Notes: a model not told the origin generated them from the letters alone. A stretch of DNA of 64,000 bases from Candidatus Pantoea edessiphila (GCF_002933315.1 NZ_PDKT01000001.1:62001-126000), one strand, 5' to 3'. Positions 11,191 to 22,198 are shown, numbered from the stretch's first letter. Numbers and translations are program-made.

Positions 11191-11792
11191 AAATGATATC
11201 CTTAATGATAAATTAGTAGTGCAATAAATTTTTATTAATAATATTTTTATTCAATTTTGATAATAAATAAATTAACTTTACTATTATAAAAAATTATAGT
11301 ATTTTTTTAATTATTAAGTTTTATAAACGAATAAATTTTGTTAACATAATGACATCTGTCTATTATTAAATTACAAAATATATTGTTTTATCCTTATTAA
11401 AAAATATTTCCCTTATTTTAACATTTTTTTTTGATAATTAGATCTTAAATTAATTACAATATGTTTATCAAAAAGCATTAATTATAAAAAATATTTATTT
11501 TTTTAATGTTTACTAATTATTTTATTCATATTATATAAAAATTTATTTAATTGTTTATTGTAAAAATAAATTTTAAATATTAGATAAATAAAAAAGATAC
11601 TGTTGTTAAAAATTAAATGTTTAGTAAATTATATTTTTATTGAAATATATAATAAATAAAATTATTATTGAATATTTATTCATAAATAACTGCTAAATAA
11701 TTAAGTAATATATTTAATAAAAATAGTTGATATTAAGATTCATATTACTAAAGTAGTTTTTAAATAAATAATCATATGATATATTTTATTAC
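11191..11792. other. Intergenic, hns to mntR (602 bp)
   Basis: Featureless A/T-rich DNA upstream of hns on the minus strand and downstream of mntR. No ORF, RNA or strong inverted repeat recognised. It presumably carries the hns promoter. Confidence 0.45.
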
Positions 11793-12251
11793 TTAAAATT
11801 TTTTATAAAATTTTTTAAAAGCTTCTAATGTTACATCACTTACATGATGCTCAATACCTTCAGAATCTAAATTAGCAGTTTCGTGGTCAACACCTAAAGT
11901 TAATAAAAATTTTTCAACAATTTGATGTCTTAATAAATTTTTTTGAGCAAGTTTTTTTCCTTTATCAGTTAAAAATATACTACGATAAGGTATTTGTATG
12001 ATCAGTTCGTAACTACTGAGACGTTTTAACATTTTTGCAACTGTAGGCTGAGATACTCCTAGTCTCATTGCTATATCTATTTGACGTGCTTCACCAAATT
12101 CTATTGTTAAATTATGTATTAATTCTATGTAATCATCAATAAGTTCGTAGCGATGTGCTTTTCTTACATTTTGGAAACTTTTAACATTATTATTAATTTT
12201 TTTTTGTTTTTTTTGTATAAAATTAAATACATTTTTAATTATTTTTGCCAT
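11793..12251 (-). CDS. mntR: MntR, manganese-responsive repressor
   Basis: DtxR-family metalloregulator that represses manganese import when Mn(II) is plentiful. 152 aa versus 155 in E. coli. The winged helix is clear ([19 protein letters not shown] near residues 56-74, recognition helix SQPTVAKML). Candidate metal ligands are Asp/Glu in [10 protein letters not shown] near 35-44, His in RHQIVE near 113-118 and Glu/His in EGIEHHVSD near 131-139, matching family positions. Its partners mntH, mntP and mntS are not in this window; mntS should be divergent in the next spacer but I see no such ORF. Confidence 0.93.
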   Translation of the reverse strand: MAKIIKNVFNFIQKKQKKINNNVKSFQNVRKAHRYELIDDYIELIHNLTIEFGEARQIDIAMRLGVSQPTVAKMLKRLSSYELIIQIPYRSIFLTDKGKKLAQKNLLRHQIVEKFLLTLGVDHETANLDSEGIEHHVSDVTLEAFKKFYKKF

Positions 12252-12966
12252 GTCAATTTTTCCATTTATTACTATTTTTATTTACACATATAATAATCAA
12301 CTAAAACTTATTAAATTATAATTAGATTTTTTCTTTGAAGAAGATAATATAAACATATTCTAATATTATAGAAATTCATTATTTAGAATTTCATTTGCAT
12401 ACATTTTATATTATAAATATTCATATAAAATTATTTATCATTTTTAAATGAATTAAAAATATATTTAGTTTTTTAATAGAAAAAATAAATATATTATTTT
12501 GTAGTAATTAGAAATAAATAATAATATTAAAAAATAAATAATGTAACCCACAATAAAATAAATTAATAATTATAATGACTATTAAAATATGATTTAATAA
12601 AAAATTTTTGATTAATTTGAATTTAGCAATAAGTTTAATAAATAAATTATATTTTAATATTCTGAAAAAAATTTAGCACAATTATATATATCGATTATCT
12701 TATAAAATAAAAAAAATAGAAAATACAATTATCAATATAAACACTAATTTTATCATAAGATTATATAGCTTACTATTTTAAATAATGATATAACAACATT
12801 TATCATTATCAATAATTGATTCTTACTTAATAATAAAATAATAAATTCATTGTATCTAATTGTAATAACTATATTAAAACACTAAAAAAGAATTTATATA
12901 ATTAATAAAAACAACCTAATCAACATTTTTTTGAAGACGGCCTATGAAGACCGTCTTATTAAAACA
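12252..12966. other. Intergenic, mntR to ompX (715 bp)
   Basis: A/T-rich spacer where E. coli has opgE and mntS; neither is recognisable. Apart from the hairpin at 12934-12957 next to the ompX stop, I see no feature. Confidence 0.5.
12934..12957 (-). terminator. Hairpin at the 3' end of ompX
   Basis: Perfect 7-bp stem AAGACGG/CCGTCTT with a 10-nt loop, 9 nt past the ompX stop on the minus strand and far richer in G+C than its surroundings. On the minus strand it is followed by an A-run rather than a U-run, so it is not a classic intrinsic terminator. It may stabilise the 3' end of the porin mRNA. Confidence 0.6.
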
Positions 12967-13479
12967 TTAAAAAATATAACCTATTCCAGCAAATATATTG
13001 TTAATGTTATATTGATGCATAATAGTTCTTTCATAACCTAAATCAATTATAAAATGCTTTGTTGGATTAAATTGCATTCCTGCTATTAAAGCAATTCCAA
13101 AATCATTGAAACTAAATTGATTGTTAGTAAAGATTATATGTTTGCTATGAAATTTACTAAATCCTAAACCAATACCTCCATAAATACTAGCCCAATGGTT
13201 TAAACGATAAACAGGAGCAGCATCAATACTGCCGTATTGACTTTTTAAGTAAAATCTTTTACTAAATGCACTACATTCAGTATAAATTAAAGAACCCATC
13301 AAACTTATTGGATAAGAGTCTACTTCATAACGATATTTTAAATTGAAACCATTAGAATCTAATGGTATTTGCATAGAATTACCATGAGAAGTTCCGCCTG
13401 TAATTGTAATATTTGCATTTACTGAACCTGATAGCATTATCATATAAGCTAATATTGATAAATATAAAAATTTTTTCAT
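12967..13479 (-). CDS. ompX: OmpX, outer-membrane beta-barrel protein
   Basis: Small eight-stranded outer-membrane barrel. From ATG 13479 (MKKFLYLSILAY) the product is 170 aa, against 171 in E. coli; GAGGT lies 6-10 nt upstream. The longer frame from 13512 adds 11 residues before an obvious signal peptide and is rejected. The signal peptide ends near residue 22 (SVNA/NI). Barrel landmarks are GFNLKYRYE near 42-50, SIYGGIGLG near 97-105 and the C-terminal aromatic (GIGYIF), the BAM recognition end. Function in E. coli is unclear, perhaps adhesion or complement defence. Confidence 0.92.
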   Translation of the reverse strand: MKKFLYLSILAYMIMLSGSVNANITITGGTSHGNSMQIPLDSNGFNLKYRYEVDSYPISLMGSLIYTECSAFSKRFYLKSQYGSIDAAPVYRLNHWASIYGGIGLGFSKFHSKHIIFTNNQFSFNDFGIALIAGMQFNPTKHFIIDLGYERTIMHQYNINNIFAGIGYIF

Positions 13480-14259
13480 GATTAACCTCAGAAAAATGAA
13501 ATTTATTTTCATTCATAATGATTGGTATTTAAAACTTTAAATAAAAATTAAATTGTGTATTATTTGTATCGATAATTTAAAAAATGGATAAAAATAAAAC
13601 CTAAAATTTTATCTTTTTTTAATTTAACATATTGTTTCAACTATTATTTTTACTTATTATATTTTAATTTTATTCTATCAATTTTTCTTTTATTTCATAA
13701 CATAATAAATTAATCTGAATATTTTAAATCTTAAAAAAGCCATTGCTAATTATTAATTATAAATTCTGCATGTAATATTTACTTAATAATTAAACAAACA
13801 AATCTTTCTAAATATAATGAAAATAAAAATTTAAAATTAAATTGATTTCATTTATATTTTAAAGAAACATATTTTAAATAATAGTAAATTATAGTTATAT
13901 TTATAACTTTTTTAAAAATAAAAAATACAACGTATTATCTTATATACATGTATAAAAATACTAAATGATATTAGGTAGTAGGATAATCTAGTATATCAAA
14001 CTAATAAACATTTCTTTTTATCCATAAAATATTTGGTTTAGTATAAACCACAAATATTTTTTAGAATTTCTTTACATATAAAATTATTTGTTATAGTCAC
14101 TAGATATACTAATATTACATAATGGCACTAATAAAATTAATTTATTAATCAATAAAAACTTTTTCTGTTTATTTTATAAAACACATGATATTATTTGAAT
14201 GTAATCATTTTAGAATTTTACATTATGTAATGATCATTAATAATAAATATGAGAAAAAA
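13480..14259. other. Divergent intergenic, ompX / dps (780 bp)
   Basis: A/T-rich spacer in the place of E. coli rhtA, of which nothing is recognisable. It must carry the divergent ompX and dps promoters. The in-frame upstream ATGs of dps at 14185 and 14230 lie in this stretch. Confidence 0.45.
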
Positions 14260-14778
14260 ATGCAAAATATTGAACTTACAGATAAAAATTTTTTAACTTC
14301 TGATTTAATTTATACTTGTAGTGATATAGATAGTAATAATAAAATATACATAATTGATAAACTTAATTACTTATTAGCAGAATTAATTGATTTATCTTTA
14401 ACTACAAAGCAAGCACATTGGAATATAAGGGGCGCTAATTTTATTGGGATACACAAAATGTTAGATAATTGTTTTAATTTAATTATTAAATATCAAGATA
14501 TCATAGCAGAGCGCGTTGTTCAATTGAATGGTATAGCACTAGGCACAATAGATAGTGTTTATAATAAAACGTCATTAAAACATTATCCATGTAATATTAA
14601 TAATATACAAAATCATTTAAAAGAACTATCTAGACGTTATAATATTGTTTCAACAAACAATCGTAAGATTATTAATGATATAAAAGATGTAGTAACAGCT
14701 GACATATTAATTGATTCATCTCGTGCTTTAGATCAATGTCTTTGGTTAATAGAATCTAATATTGAAAAGAATTTATAA
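14260..14778 (+). CDS. dps: Dps, DNA-protecting ferritin-like protein
   Basis: Dodecameric mini-ferritin that oxidises Fe(II) with peroxide, stores iron and in E. coli coats DNA in stationary phase. From ATG 14260 the product is 172 aa (E. coli 167). The inter-subunit ferroxidase ligands are complete: His53, His65, Asp69, Asp80, Glu84, matching E. coli 51/63/67/78/82. The N-terminal tail (MQNIELTDKNFL) has one lysine and two acidic residues, whereas the E. coli tail has several lysines that bind DNA. Iron detoxification is probably kept and DNA coating weakened. Starts at 14185 or 14230 are open; the second would restore lysines, so start choice matters. Confidence 0.92.
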   Translation: MQNIELTDKNFLTSDLIYTCSDIDSNNKIYIIDKLNYLLAELIDLSLTTKQAHWNIRGANFIGIHKMLDNCFNLIIKYQDIIAERVVQLNGIALGTIDSVYNKTSLKHYPCNINNIQNHLKELSRRYNIVSTNNRKIINDIKDVVTADILIDSSRALDQCLWLIESNIEKNL

Positions 14779-15075
14779 AATAATTTTGATTTTATTTTAT
14801 ACAAAATAATACAATATTAAATAATGATGTCAAAAATAAAATAGCTATTATAATTGTTACAAAATACATCTAAAATATCATTATGAAATTATTGAATATA
14901 TTAGTTATTTAATAATGAATATTTTAAAAAATATAAACATTCGAAATAAAATAATTAACGACATAAAATATTCTTTGATATTAAGAAATAATATTTATTT
15001 TATTTAAATAACACCAACTGCATATTATACAATGAAAAAAATTAAATCAATAAAATTTAAACATATAGGGTAGTT

Positions 15076-16374
15076 ATGCTAGATCCGTATCTACTACGTA
15101 AGGAACCACACTTTATAGCAGAAAAATTAATAAGAAGAGGATATATACTAGACTTAAAAAAAATAATTTCACTTGAAAAAAATCGTAAAACATTACAGAT
15201 GCAATATGAAGAATTAAATATAACATATAAAGAACAGTCTAAGTATCTTTATGAGATAAAAAAAAGTGGTCAAAATATCAGTGAAATACATGAACAAATA
15301 AAGATATTAAAATCTAAATTAGATTACATAAAAAAAGAGTTGAATAATTTCAATAATCAAATAAAAGATTTTAATTTACAATTACCTAATTTACCTGCAG
15401 AAGAAGTACCATTTGGAAACAATAATAGTGAAAATATAGAAATTAGTTATTGGGGAAAACTACGTGATTTTAATTTTCAAATAAAAGATCATGTTGAATT
15501 AGGTGAAATGAATCATGGTCTTGATTTTATCTCTGCAGTAAAAATAGCTGGCACTAGATTTGTAGTAATGAAAGGGCAAATTGCTTGTTTACATCGAGCA
15601 TTAGGACAATTTATGCTCGATTTACATACTACAGAACATGGATACCTAGAAACTTATGTTCCATATTTAGTTAATAATGATAGTTTGTATGGCACAGGGC
15701 AGTTACCAAAATTTAGTAATGATATATTTCATATAAACTCATCAAAAAATAAATCAGAAATTAAGAATTATTCCTTAATCCCTACTTCTGAAGTACCATT
15801 AGTCAATTTTGCAAAGAATAAAATCTTTGAAGAAGATAAATTACCGATTAAATTAACTGCACATACACCTTGTTTTCGTTCTGAAGCAGGATCTTATGGA
15901 AGAGATGTAAGGGGTTTAATTCGCATGCATCAATTCGATAAGGTTGAACTTATTCAGATAGTAACACCAGAAAGATCAATGAATACTTTAGAAGAAATAA
16001 CAAAACATGCAGAAAAAGTATTAAAATTATTAGAATTACCTTATCGTAAAATTTTGCTATGTACTGGAGACATGAGCTTTGGTGCCGTTAAAACGTATGA
16101 TTTAGAGGTATGGTTTCCATCACAAAATACTTATCGAGAAATTTCATCATGTTCAAATATGGGAGACTTTCAATCTCGCAGAATAAAATCTCGTTACCGT
16201 AGTATTGAGTATAATAAAAATCTTTCTTTTACTCATACTTTAAATGGTTCAGGTCTTGCTGTAGGAAGAACATTGGCAGCAGTCATGGAAAACTATCAGC
16301 AAGAAGATGCTAGTATTGTAGTACCAAAAGTTTTAATTCCATATATGAATAATGTTCAATTAATACAAAATTAG
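15076..16374 (+). CDS. serS: Seryl-tRNA synthetase
   Basis: Class II synthetase charging tRNA-Ser and tRNA-Sec. 432 aa versus 430 in E. coli. An N-terminal coiled-coil tRNA-binding arm spans about residues 30-105 (rich in K, E and Q). Motif 2 is near 270-290 ([13 protein letters not shown]), and motif 3 is near 385-400 ([10 protein letters not shown]). The serine-site region reads [12 protein letters not shown] tRNA-Ser gene is at 35527. First gene after the inverted block; it has the E. coli orientation. Confidence 0.97.
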   Translation: MLDPYLLRKEPHFIAEKLIRRGYILDLKKIISLEKNRKTLQMQYEELNITYKEQSKYLYEIKKSGQNISEIHEQIKILKSKLDYIKKELNNFNNQIKDFNLQLPNLPAEEVPFGNNNSENIEISYWGKLRDFNFQIKDHVELGEMNHGLDFISAVKIAGTRFVVMKGQIACLHRALGQFMLDLHTTEHGYLETYVPYLVNNDSLYGTGQLPKFSNDIFHINSSKNKSEIKNYSLIPTSEVPLVNFAKNKIFEEDKLPIKLTAHTPCFRSEAGSYGRDVRGLIRMHQFDKVELIQIVTPERSMNTLEEITKHAEKVLKLLELPYRKILLCTGDMSFGAVKTYDLEVWFPSQNTYREISSCSNMGDFQSRRIKSRYRSIEYNKNLSFTHTLNGSGLAVGRTLAAVMENYQQEDASIVVPKVLIPYMNNVQLIQN

Positions 16375-16499
16375 TAATAATTTTAATTATATTAAAATAA
16401 TAGTATTTGATATGAAGTAAATATATTTATATTGATTTTCTAAAATACGATAGATTTTTTATAAAAATGATAAAATACTAAACTAATTAGTAGGAATAA

Positions 16500-17591
16500 A
16501 TGAAAAATATATACAATTTTAGTGCAGGTCCAGCAATGTTACCAATTGATGTTTTGTATCGCATCAAAGAAGAACTAATCAATTGGAATAAATTAGGTGT
16601 TTCTATAATGGAGATCAGTCATCGCAGTAATGATTTTATTCGAATGGCTGAAAAAACTGTTCAAGATCTTCGTGAATTACTAAAAATACCTTCTAATTAT
16701 AAAATATTATTTTGCCATGGTGGAGCCCGAGCACAATTTGCTGCTATACCTGCTAATCTTTTAGATTCATATTGCTCCAAACCTGATTATATTAATGGAG
16801 GATATTGGTCAAATAAAGCAGTAGAGGAAGCTAAAAATTATTGTTCACCTAATGTTATAGACGTAAAGACAACATATAATGGTAAGTATGGAATTACTCC
16901 GATGAAAAATTGGAATATTAGTGATAATTCAATATACTTACATTACTGTCCTAATGAGACTATAGATGGTGTTGCTATTAATGAATCTCCTAATTTTAAA
17001 AAAAAAATAATAGTTGCTGATTTATCATCTGCCATACTTTCATATCCTATTGATATTAACAATTATGGAATAATTTATGCCAGCTCTCAAAAAAATATAG
17101 GTCCATCTGGTTTAACTCTAGTAATTATAAAAGAAAAAATATTAAACAAAAAAACCAATTTGTGTATTCCATCAATTCTTAATTATAAAATTTTAGCTGA
17201 TAATAATTCCATGTTTAATACACCATCCACTTTTTCTTGGTATGTATCAGGATTAGTATTTGATTGGTTAAAAAAACAAGGAGGTATAATCGAAATTAAT
17301 AAAATTAATCAAATAAAGTCTAGTCTTCTATATAGAACTATTGATCATAGTGATTTTTATCAAAATAATGTTACTAAAAACAATAGATCAATTATGAACA
17401 TACCTTTTCAATTGGCAGATAGTTCATTAGAAAATATTTTTTTAAAAAAATCAACTGAAGCAGGTTTACTTTCATTAAAAGGTCATCGTATAGCAGGAGG
17501 TATGCGTGCTTCAATATATAACGCAATGCCTTTAGATGGAGTGAAGGCTTTAGCTGATTTTATGGTGTATTTTGAACGTAAATATGGATAA
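16500..17591 (+). CDS. serC: Phosphoserine aminotransferase
   Basis: PLP enzyme of serine synthesis that also makes 4-phosphohydroxy-threonine for pyridoxal phosphate. 363 aa versus 362 in E. coli. Start [10 protein letters not shown], substrate loop CHGGARAQF near 75-83, PLP lysine in [10 protein letters not shown] near 196-205, and C-terminal [16 protein letters not shown] all match. AGGA lies 8 nt before the ATG. It forms the classic serC-aroA pair, with aroA starting 76 bp after its stop. Confidence 0.97.
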   Translation: MKNIYNFSAGPAMLPIDVLYRIKEELINWNKLGVSIMEISHRSNDFIRMAEKTVQDLRELLKIPSNYKILFCHGGARAQFAAIPANLLDSYCSKPDYINGGYWSNKAVEEAKNYCSPNVIDVKTTYNGKYGITPMKNWNISDNSIYLHYCPNETIDGVAINESPNFKKKIIVADLSSAILSYPIDINNYGIIYASSQKNIGPSGLTLVIIKEKILNKKTNLCIPSILNYKILADNNSMFNTPSTFSWYVSGLVFDWLKKQGGIIEINKINQIKSSLLYRTIDHSDFYQNNVTKNNRSIMNIPFQLADSSLENIFLKKSTEAGLLSLKGHRIAGGMRASIYNAMPLDGVKALADFMVYFERKYG

Positions 17592-17667
17592 CAAATTTAA
17601 ATTATTTTATAACTATTATTATAACTTTAGTGATATAAGCAGATTTTATGTTTGTTTGGATACTAAT

Positions 17668-18954
17668 ATGAAAAATTCTATAACTTTAAGACCAATTCAT
17701 CGAATTAATGGTACTATTAATCTTCCAGGTTCTAAAAGTATTTCCAATCGTGCTTTATTACTTTCTGCTATGGCTGAAGGGACTACTATATTAAAAAATT
17801 TATTAGATAGTGATGATATTAAATATATGCTGTATGCCTTAAATACATTAGGCATAAATTATGAATTACAAAATAACAATACTATATGCAAAATTATTGG
17901 TAATTCTGGTTCTTTAACATCATTAAAAAAATTAACATTATTTTTAGGTAATGCAGGTACTGTTATGAGACCTTTAACAGCTATTCTATCTCTTAAATCA
18001 CAAGAGATTATATTAACTGGTGAAACACGTATGAAAGAACGTCCAATTGGTCATTTAGTAGATGTATTACGTAAAGGTGGTGCTAAAATTGATTATATAG
18101 AAAATAATAATTATCCACCTATCAAAATATATGGGGGATTTATAGGCGGGGAATTCACAATAGATGCTAGTATATCTAGCCAATTTTTAACTGCATTACT
18201 AATGGCGTCACCATTAGCAATAAAAGATACTAAAATTAATGTTAAAGGAAAATTAGTATCAAAACCTTATATTGATATTACATTAAAAATAATGGATGAT
18301 TTTGGAGTAAAAGTAGATAATGATAACTATAAAACTTTCCTAATAAAGGGAAATCAAAAATATTATTCACCAAAAGAATATTGGATAGAAGGTGATGCTT
18401 CTTCTGCATCTTATTTTCTTGCTGCCGCTGCGATTAAAGGTGGTACTGTAGATGTGAAAGGAGTTGGTTGTAATAGCATTCAAGGTGACATTCGTTTCGT
18501 TGATATAATAGAAAGTATGGGTGCTACTATAGATAAAGGTAATAATTATATATCTTGTTCAGTAGGTAAATTAAATGCCGTTAATATGGATATGAATGAT
18601 ATCCCTGATGTTGCAATGACAATTGCTATAATGGCTTTATTCGTTAAAGGCATAACAAATATAAGAAACATTTATAATTGGCGTGTTAAAGAAACAGATC
18701 GTATAGTAGCAATGGCAACTGAGTTACGTAAGTTAGGTGCAGAAGTTAAAGAAGGTTATGATTATATTTGTATTAAACCATTAAATAAGATTGTTCATGC
18801 TAATATTGATACGTACAATGATCACCGCATGGCAATGTGTTTTTCTCTTGTAGCATTGTCAGGAACAGCTGTTACAATTTTTAATCCTAATTGTACTACA
18901 AAAACATTTCCACAATATTTTAAAGAACTTGCTAAAATTAGTCATTATTATTAA
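17668..18954 (+). CDS. aroA: EPSP synthase
   Basis: Shikimate pathway enzyme joining PEP and shikimate-3-phosphate, on the route to chorismate. From ATG 17668 ([10 protein letters not shown]) the product is 428 aa, against 427 in E. coli, with GGA about 8 nt upstream; the open frame extends upstream into serC but those residues have no counterpart. Both family signatures are present: [15 protein letters not shown] near residues 91-105 and [19 protein letters not shown] near 340-358. Lys22, Ser23 and Arg27 equivalents are in GSKSISNRA. Intact aroA suggests aromatic amino acid or chorismate synthesis is kept. Confidence 0.97.
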   Translation: MKNSITLRPIHRINGTINLPGSKSISNRALLLSAMAEGTTILKNLLDSDDIKYMLYALNTLGINYELQNNNTICKIIGNSGSLTSLKKLTLFLGNAGTVMRPLTAILSLKSQEIILTGETRMKERPIGHLVDVLRKGGAKIDYIENNNYPPIKIYGGFIGGEFTIDASISSQFLTALLMASPLAIKDTKINVKGKLVSKPYIDITLKIMDDFGVKVDNDNYKTFLIKGNQKYYSPKEYWIEGDASSASYFLAAAAIKGGTVDVKGVGCNSIQGDIRFVDIIESMGATIDKGNNYISCSVGKLNAVNMDMNDIPDVAMTIAIMALFVKGITNIRNIYNWRVKETDRIVAMATELRKLGAEVKEGYDYICIKPLNKIVHANIDTYNDHRMAMCFSLVALSGTAVTIFNPNCTTKTFPQYFKELAKISHYY

Positions 18955-19015
18955 ATAATCTATAAAATGTTATTGAAATTAAAAAAATAATGAAACAAAT
19001 ATAAAGGCAATAATT

Positions 19016-19708
19016 ATGGTAATTACACCAATAATAACTATTGATGGTCCTAGTGGAGTAGGAAAGAGTGCTTTATGTAAAAATATTGGGAGATTATTAA
19101 AATGGAATATACTAAATTCAGGTGATATATACCGTACTTTAGCACTTTTTTATAGTAATCATAATATTGATATATTAAAATCAGAAAAATCACTTTTTCA
19201 AAAATTATCAAATTTTGATATAAAATTTTTTCATGAAAAAAATAAAATTAAAGTTCTTTTAAACAGTATAGATGTAACTGATAAAATTCGTGAAGAAAAA
19301 ATTAGCAAAATCTCTTCTATTATTGCAGAATCACCTATAATACGTAATTTTTTACTTGAAAAGCAAAGATGTTTTGTAAAAAAACCTGGTTTAGTAGCAG
19401 ATGGAAGGGATATGGGTACTGTCGTTTTTCCTTATGCACCATTAAAGATTTTTTTAAATTCTAGCCTAGAAGAACGTACTCGTAGAAGAAAGTTACAGTT
19501 GAAAAAAATAGGTTTTAATGTTAAGTTTGAGTTCTTACTTAATGAAATGAAGAAACGGGATGAACGTGATTATAATCGTAAAATTTCTCCTTTATTACCT
19601 GCTAGCGATGCTTTAATTATTAATTCAGAAAAAATTTCTCTTAATCAAGTTACAGAAAAAATATTACAACACGTTCAAGAGAAATTATTTAATAATTTTA
19701 TTCAATAA
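19016..19708 (+). CDS. cmk: Cytidylate kinase
   Basis: Phosphorylates CMP and dCMP with ATP. 230 aa versus 227 in E. coli. The P-loop GPSGVGKS is at residues 11-18, the DGRDMGTVVFP motif near 128-138, and the basic LID region EERTRRRKLQLKK near 152-164. It heads the cmk-rpsA-ihfB cluster, gene order as in E. coli. Confidence 0.95.
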   Translation: MVITPIITIDGPSGVGKSALCKNIGRLLKWNILNSGDIYRTLALFYSNHNIDILKSEKSLFQKLSNFDIKFFHEKNKIKVLLNSIDVTDKIREEKISKISSIIAESPIIRNFLLEKQRCFVKKPGLVADGRDMGTVVFPYAPLKIFLNSSLEERTRRRKLQLKKIGFNVKFEFLLNEMKKRDERDYNRKISPLLPASDALIINSEKISLNQVTEKILQHVQEKLFNNFIQ

Positions 19709-19748
19709 ACTTATGCCAGGGATTAGGTATAGGTTATGTTAAACAACA

Positions 19749-19771
19749 CCATATGACATGATGTTACATGG
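19749..19771 (+). promoter_or_regulatory. Hairpin in the rpsA translation leader
   Basis: A 23-nt hairpin (outer 4 bp, one A-C mismatch, inner 5 bp, 3-nt loop) lies 33-55 nt before the rpsA ATG. That start has no Shine-Dalgarno sequence. E. coli rpsA likewise lacks a strong Shine-Dalgarno site and uses a structured leader that S1 itself represses. I infer the same autoregulation here from the hairpin and the absent site. Confidence 0.45.
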
Positions 19772-19804
19772 CAGTTAAAGTTAAGAGTTCTAAAAATTAT
19801 CAAT

Positions 19805-21481
19805 ATGGCTGAATCTTTTTCTCAATTATTTAAGGAATCGCTGGAAAAAGTAGAAACACGACCAGGTTCTATTATTCGTGGCATAGTAATATCTATAGAG
19901 CATGATATAGTGATAGTAGATGCAGGACTAAAATCAGAGTCTGCAATTCCTATAGATCAATTCAAGAATATTACAGGAGAAATAAAAATTCAAGTAGGTG
20001 ATGAAATTGACGTTGCGTTGGATGCTGTAGAGGATGGTTTTGGTGAAACAGTTTTATCTCGTGAAAAAGCTAAACGTCATGAAGCTTGGATTATGCTAGA
20101 ACATGCTTACGAAAATGCTAAAATTGTTACTGGGATTATCAATGGTAAAGTTAAGGGTGGTTTTACTGTTGAGCTTAATGGCATTCGTGCATTTTTGCCA
20201 GGTTCATTAGTGGATGTGCGTCCAGTGCGTGATATGTTTCACTTGGAAGGAAAAGAACTTGAATTTAAAGTAATTAAATTAGATCAAAAACGTAATAATG
20301 TTGTTGTTTCTCGTCGTGCAGTTATTGAATCCGAAAATAGTGCTGAACGTAATCAATTATTAGAGAATTTACTAGAAGGAATAGAAATTAAAGGTGTTGT
20401 CAAAAATCTCACAGACTATGGTGCATTCGTCGATTTAGGTGGAGTTGATGGATTATTGCATATTACTGATATGGCTTGGAAAAGAGTTAAGCATCCAAGT
20501 GAAATAGTTAGTGTAGGAGATGAAATTAAAGTTAAAATTCTAAAATTTGATCGTGAAAGAACACGTGTATCTCTAGGTTTAAAGCAATTGGGAGAAGATC
20601 CTTGGATAGAAATTGCTAAGAGATATCCTGAAAGTACTAAACTTAATGGTAGAGTCACTAATCTGACTGATTATGGATGTTTTGTCGAAATAGAAGAAGG
20701 TGTAGAAGGTTTAGTACACGTTTCTGAAATGGATTGGACAAATAAAAATATACATCCTTCAAAAGTTGTTAATATAAATGACTTGGTTGAAATTATGGTT
20801 TTGGATATTGATGAAGAACGCCGTAGAATTTCTCTTGGTTTAAAACAATGCAAACCTAATCCTTGGCAAAAATTTGCTGAAAAATATAATAAAGGTGATC
20901 GTGTTGAAGGTAAAATAAAATCAATAACAGATTTCGGAATCTTTATCGGATTGGATGGTGGAATTGATGGTTTAGTTCATTTATCAGATATTTCCTGGAA
21001 TTTAAATCATGAAGATATGGAAATAGTACGTAACTATAAAAAAGGTGATGAAATTGCTGCAGTTGTACTACAAGTTGATACAGAACGTGAACGTATATCT
21101 TTAGGTATAAAACAATTAGAAGAAGATCCGTTTCATAATTATATCAGCCTAAACAAAAAAGGTAATGTTGTTGTTGGTACAGTAATTTCAGTTGATAATA
21201 AAAATGCTGTTCTTGAACTTTCTAATGGTATTGCAGGTTATTTAAGTCTTTCTGAACTTTCTCGTGATCATTCAGAAAATAAGCAATATGTTATAAAAAT
21301 TGGAAATAAAGTCGAAACTAAAATCATAGGGATTGATCGTAAGAATCGTGTTATTAATTTATCTATTAGATCAAAAGAACAATTTGAAGAAAAAGATAAT
21401 GTTGCTAATGATGCTAATAATGAAGAAAAAAATTTCTCTAATGTTATGGTTGAAGCATTTAAAGCAGCTAAAAATGAATAA
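19805..21481 (+). CDS. rpsA: Ribosomal protein S1
   Basis: mRNA-binding protein of the 30S subunit. 558 aa, against 557 in E. coli, with six S1 (OB-fold) domains. The first two dock S1 on the ribosome; the repeats 3-6 show as successive G-x-V-x-x-x-T/V-D-Y/F-G blocks near residues 197, 282, 369 and 456. The acidic, Asn-rich C-terminus is intact, so all six domains are retained. The ATG lacks an upstream purine-rich site, as in E. coli, where S1 represses its own translation. Confidence 0.97.
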   Translation: MAESFSQLFKESLEKVETRPGSIIRGIVISIEHDIVIVDAGLKSESAIPIDQFKNITGEIKIQVGDEIDVALDAVEDGFGETVLSREKAKRHEAWIMLEHAYENAKIVTGIINGKVKGGFTVELNGIRAFLPGSLVDVRPVRDMFHLEGKELEFKVIKLDQKRNNVVVSRRAVIESENSAERNQLLENLLEGIEIKGVVKNLTDYGAFVDLGGVDGLLHITDMAWKRVKHPSEIVSVGDEIKVKILKFDRERTRVSLGLKQLGEDPWIEIAKRYPESTKLNGRVTNLTDYGCFVEIEEGVEGLVHVSEMDWTNKNIHPSKVVNINDLVEIMVLDIDEERRRISLGLKQCKPNPWQKFAEKYNKGDRVEGKIKSITDFGIFIGLDGGIDGLVHLSDISWNLNHEDMEIVRNYKKGDEIAAVVLQVDTERERISLGIKQLEEDPFHNYISLNKKGNVVVGTVISVDNKNAVLELSNGIAGYLSLSELSRDHSENKQYVIKIGNKVETKIIGIDRKNRVINLSIRSKEQFEEKDNVANDANNEEKNFSNVMVEAFKAAKNE

Positions 21482-21556
21482 TTTATTTAAAATAAAGATA
21501 ATGTGAATCTATATTCTAATTTTAGAGATGCTTTAGTGGTGGTTAATGGAGATTAT

Positions 21557-21841
21557 ATGACAAAATCAGAACTTATTGAAAAATTAGCAAGACAAAACGC
21601 TCATATATCAATTAAAATCATTGAAAATGCAGTTAAAGAGATAATTGAATACATGGCTAACACTTTAGAAAAAGGCGAACGTATTGAAATTAGAGGTTTT
21701 GGGAGTTTTTCATTGCATTATAGAGCTCCTCGTATTGGTCGCAACCCTAAAACCGGTGATAAAGTAGATCTAGAAGGTAAGTATGTTCCATATTTTAAAC
21801 CAGGGAAAGAATTACGTGATCGTGCAAATATTTACGGTTGA
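21557..21841 (+). CDS. ihfB: Integration host factor beta subunit
   Basis: DNA-bending protein, partner of IhfA. From ATG 21557 ([11 protein letters not shown]) it is 94 aa, equal in length and very close to E. coli IhfB; GGAG precedes it by about 7 nt. The upstream extension to 21503 is not family sequence. The beta-arm with its intercalating proline is intact ([15 protein letters not shown] near 56-70). IhfA is not encoded in this window. Confidence 0.96.
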   Translation: MTKSELIEKLARQNAHISIKIIENAVKEIIEYMANTLEKGERIEIRGFGSFSLHYRAPRIGRNPKTGDKVDLEGKYVPYFKPGKELRDRANIYG

Positions 21842-21904
21842 TTTTTAAGAAAATTATTGTTTTTATATTTTACTAATTGATATAAAACTTATTTTTTTAT
21901 GTTC

Positions 21905-21927
21905 GATGCTGCAACCTGCGCAGCATC
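21905..21927. terminator. G/C-rich hairpin after ihfB
   Basis: Perfect 8-bp stem GATGCTGC/GCAGCATC with a 7-nt loop, 64 nt past the ihfB stop. It is an isolated G/C-rich island in A/T-rich DNA. The T-run lies before the stem on the plus strand rather than after it, so simple intrinsic termination is doubtful; pausing, Rho-dependent termination or 3'-end protection are alternatives. Confidence 0.6.
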
Positions 21928-21989
21928 CGTTCACTAATTATTTATAGATATACTCATAAAGTACAGAATAAGAAAAATAAAAATGTATC

Positions 21990-22163
21990 ATGGATAATTA
22001 CTTACTTAAAATTATAACATGTCCTATATGTAATGGTAAATTAACATATAATTATGAGGAACTTATTTGTAATATAGATTTTCTAGCTTATCCAATTAAA
22101 AATGGTATACCAATATTAATAGAAAATAATGCTAGAAAAATATCTATCAACGACAATAATTAA
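21990..22163 (+). CDS. ycaR: YcaR, Trm112-like small zinc-ribbon protein
   Basis: A 57-aa ORF beginning MDNYLLKIITCPICNGKL and running through CNIDFLAYPIKNGIPILI, clearly homologous to E. coli YcaR (60 aa) of the UPF0434/Trm112-like family. CPIC at residues 11-14 and Cys27 are the zinc-ribbon cysteines that remain. In E. coli it lies in the msbA-lpxK-ycaQ-ycaR-kdsB region; here all those partners are gone and ycaR stands alone between ihfB and gloC. No good ribosome site precedes it. Function is unknown; Trm112 proteins act as small partners of methyltransferases. Confidence 0.9.
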   Translation: MDNYLLKIITCPICNGKLTYNYEELICNIDFLAYPIKNGIPILIENNARKISINDNN

Positions 22164-22198
22164 TTACTTAAAAGATAAGAAATATTAATGGAGTAGTT

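Noticed and set aside
20416-20853. Minus-strand open frames of 80 and 60 codons inside rpsA
   Set aside because: They are shadows of a highly conserved, intact S1 gene and have no family resemblance.
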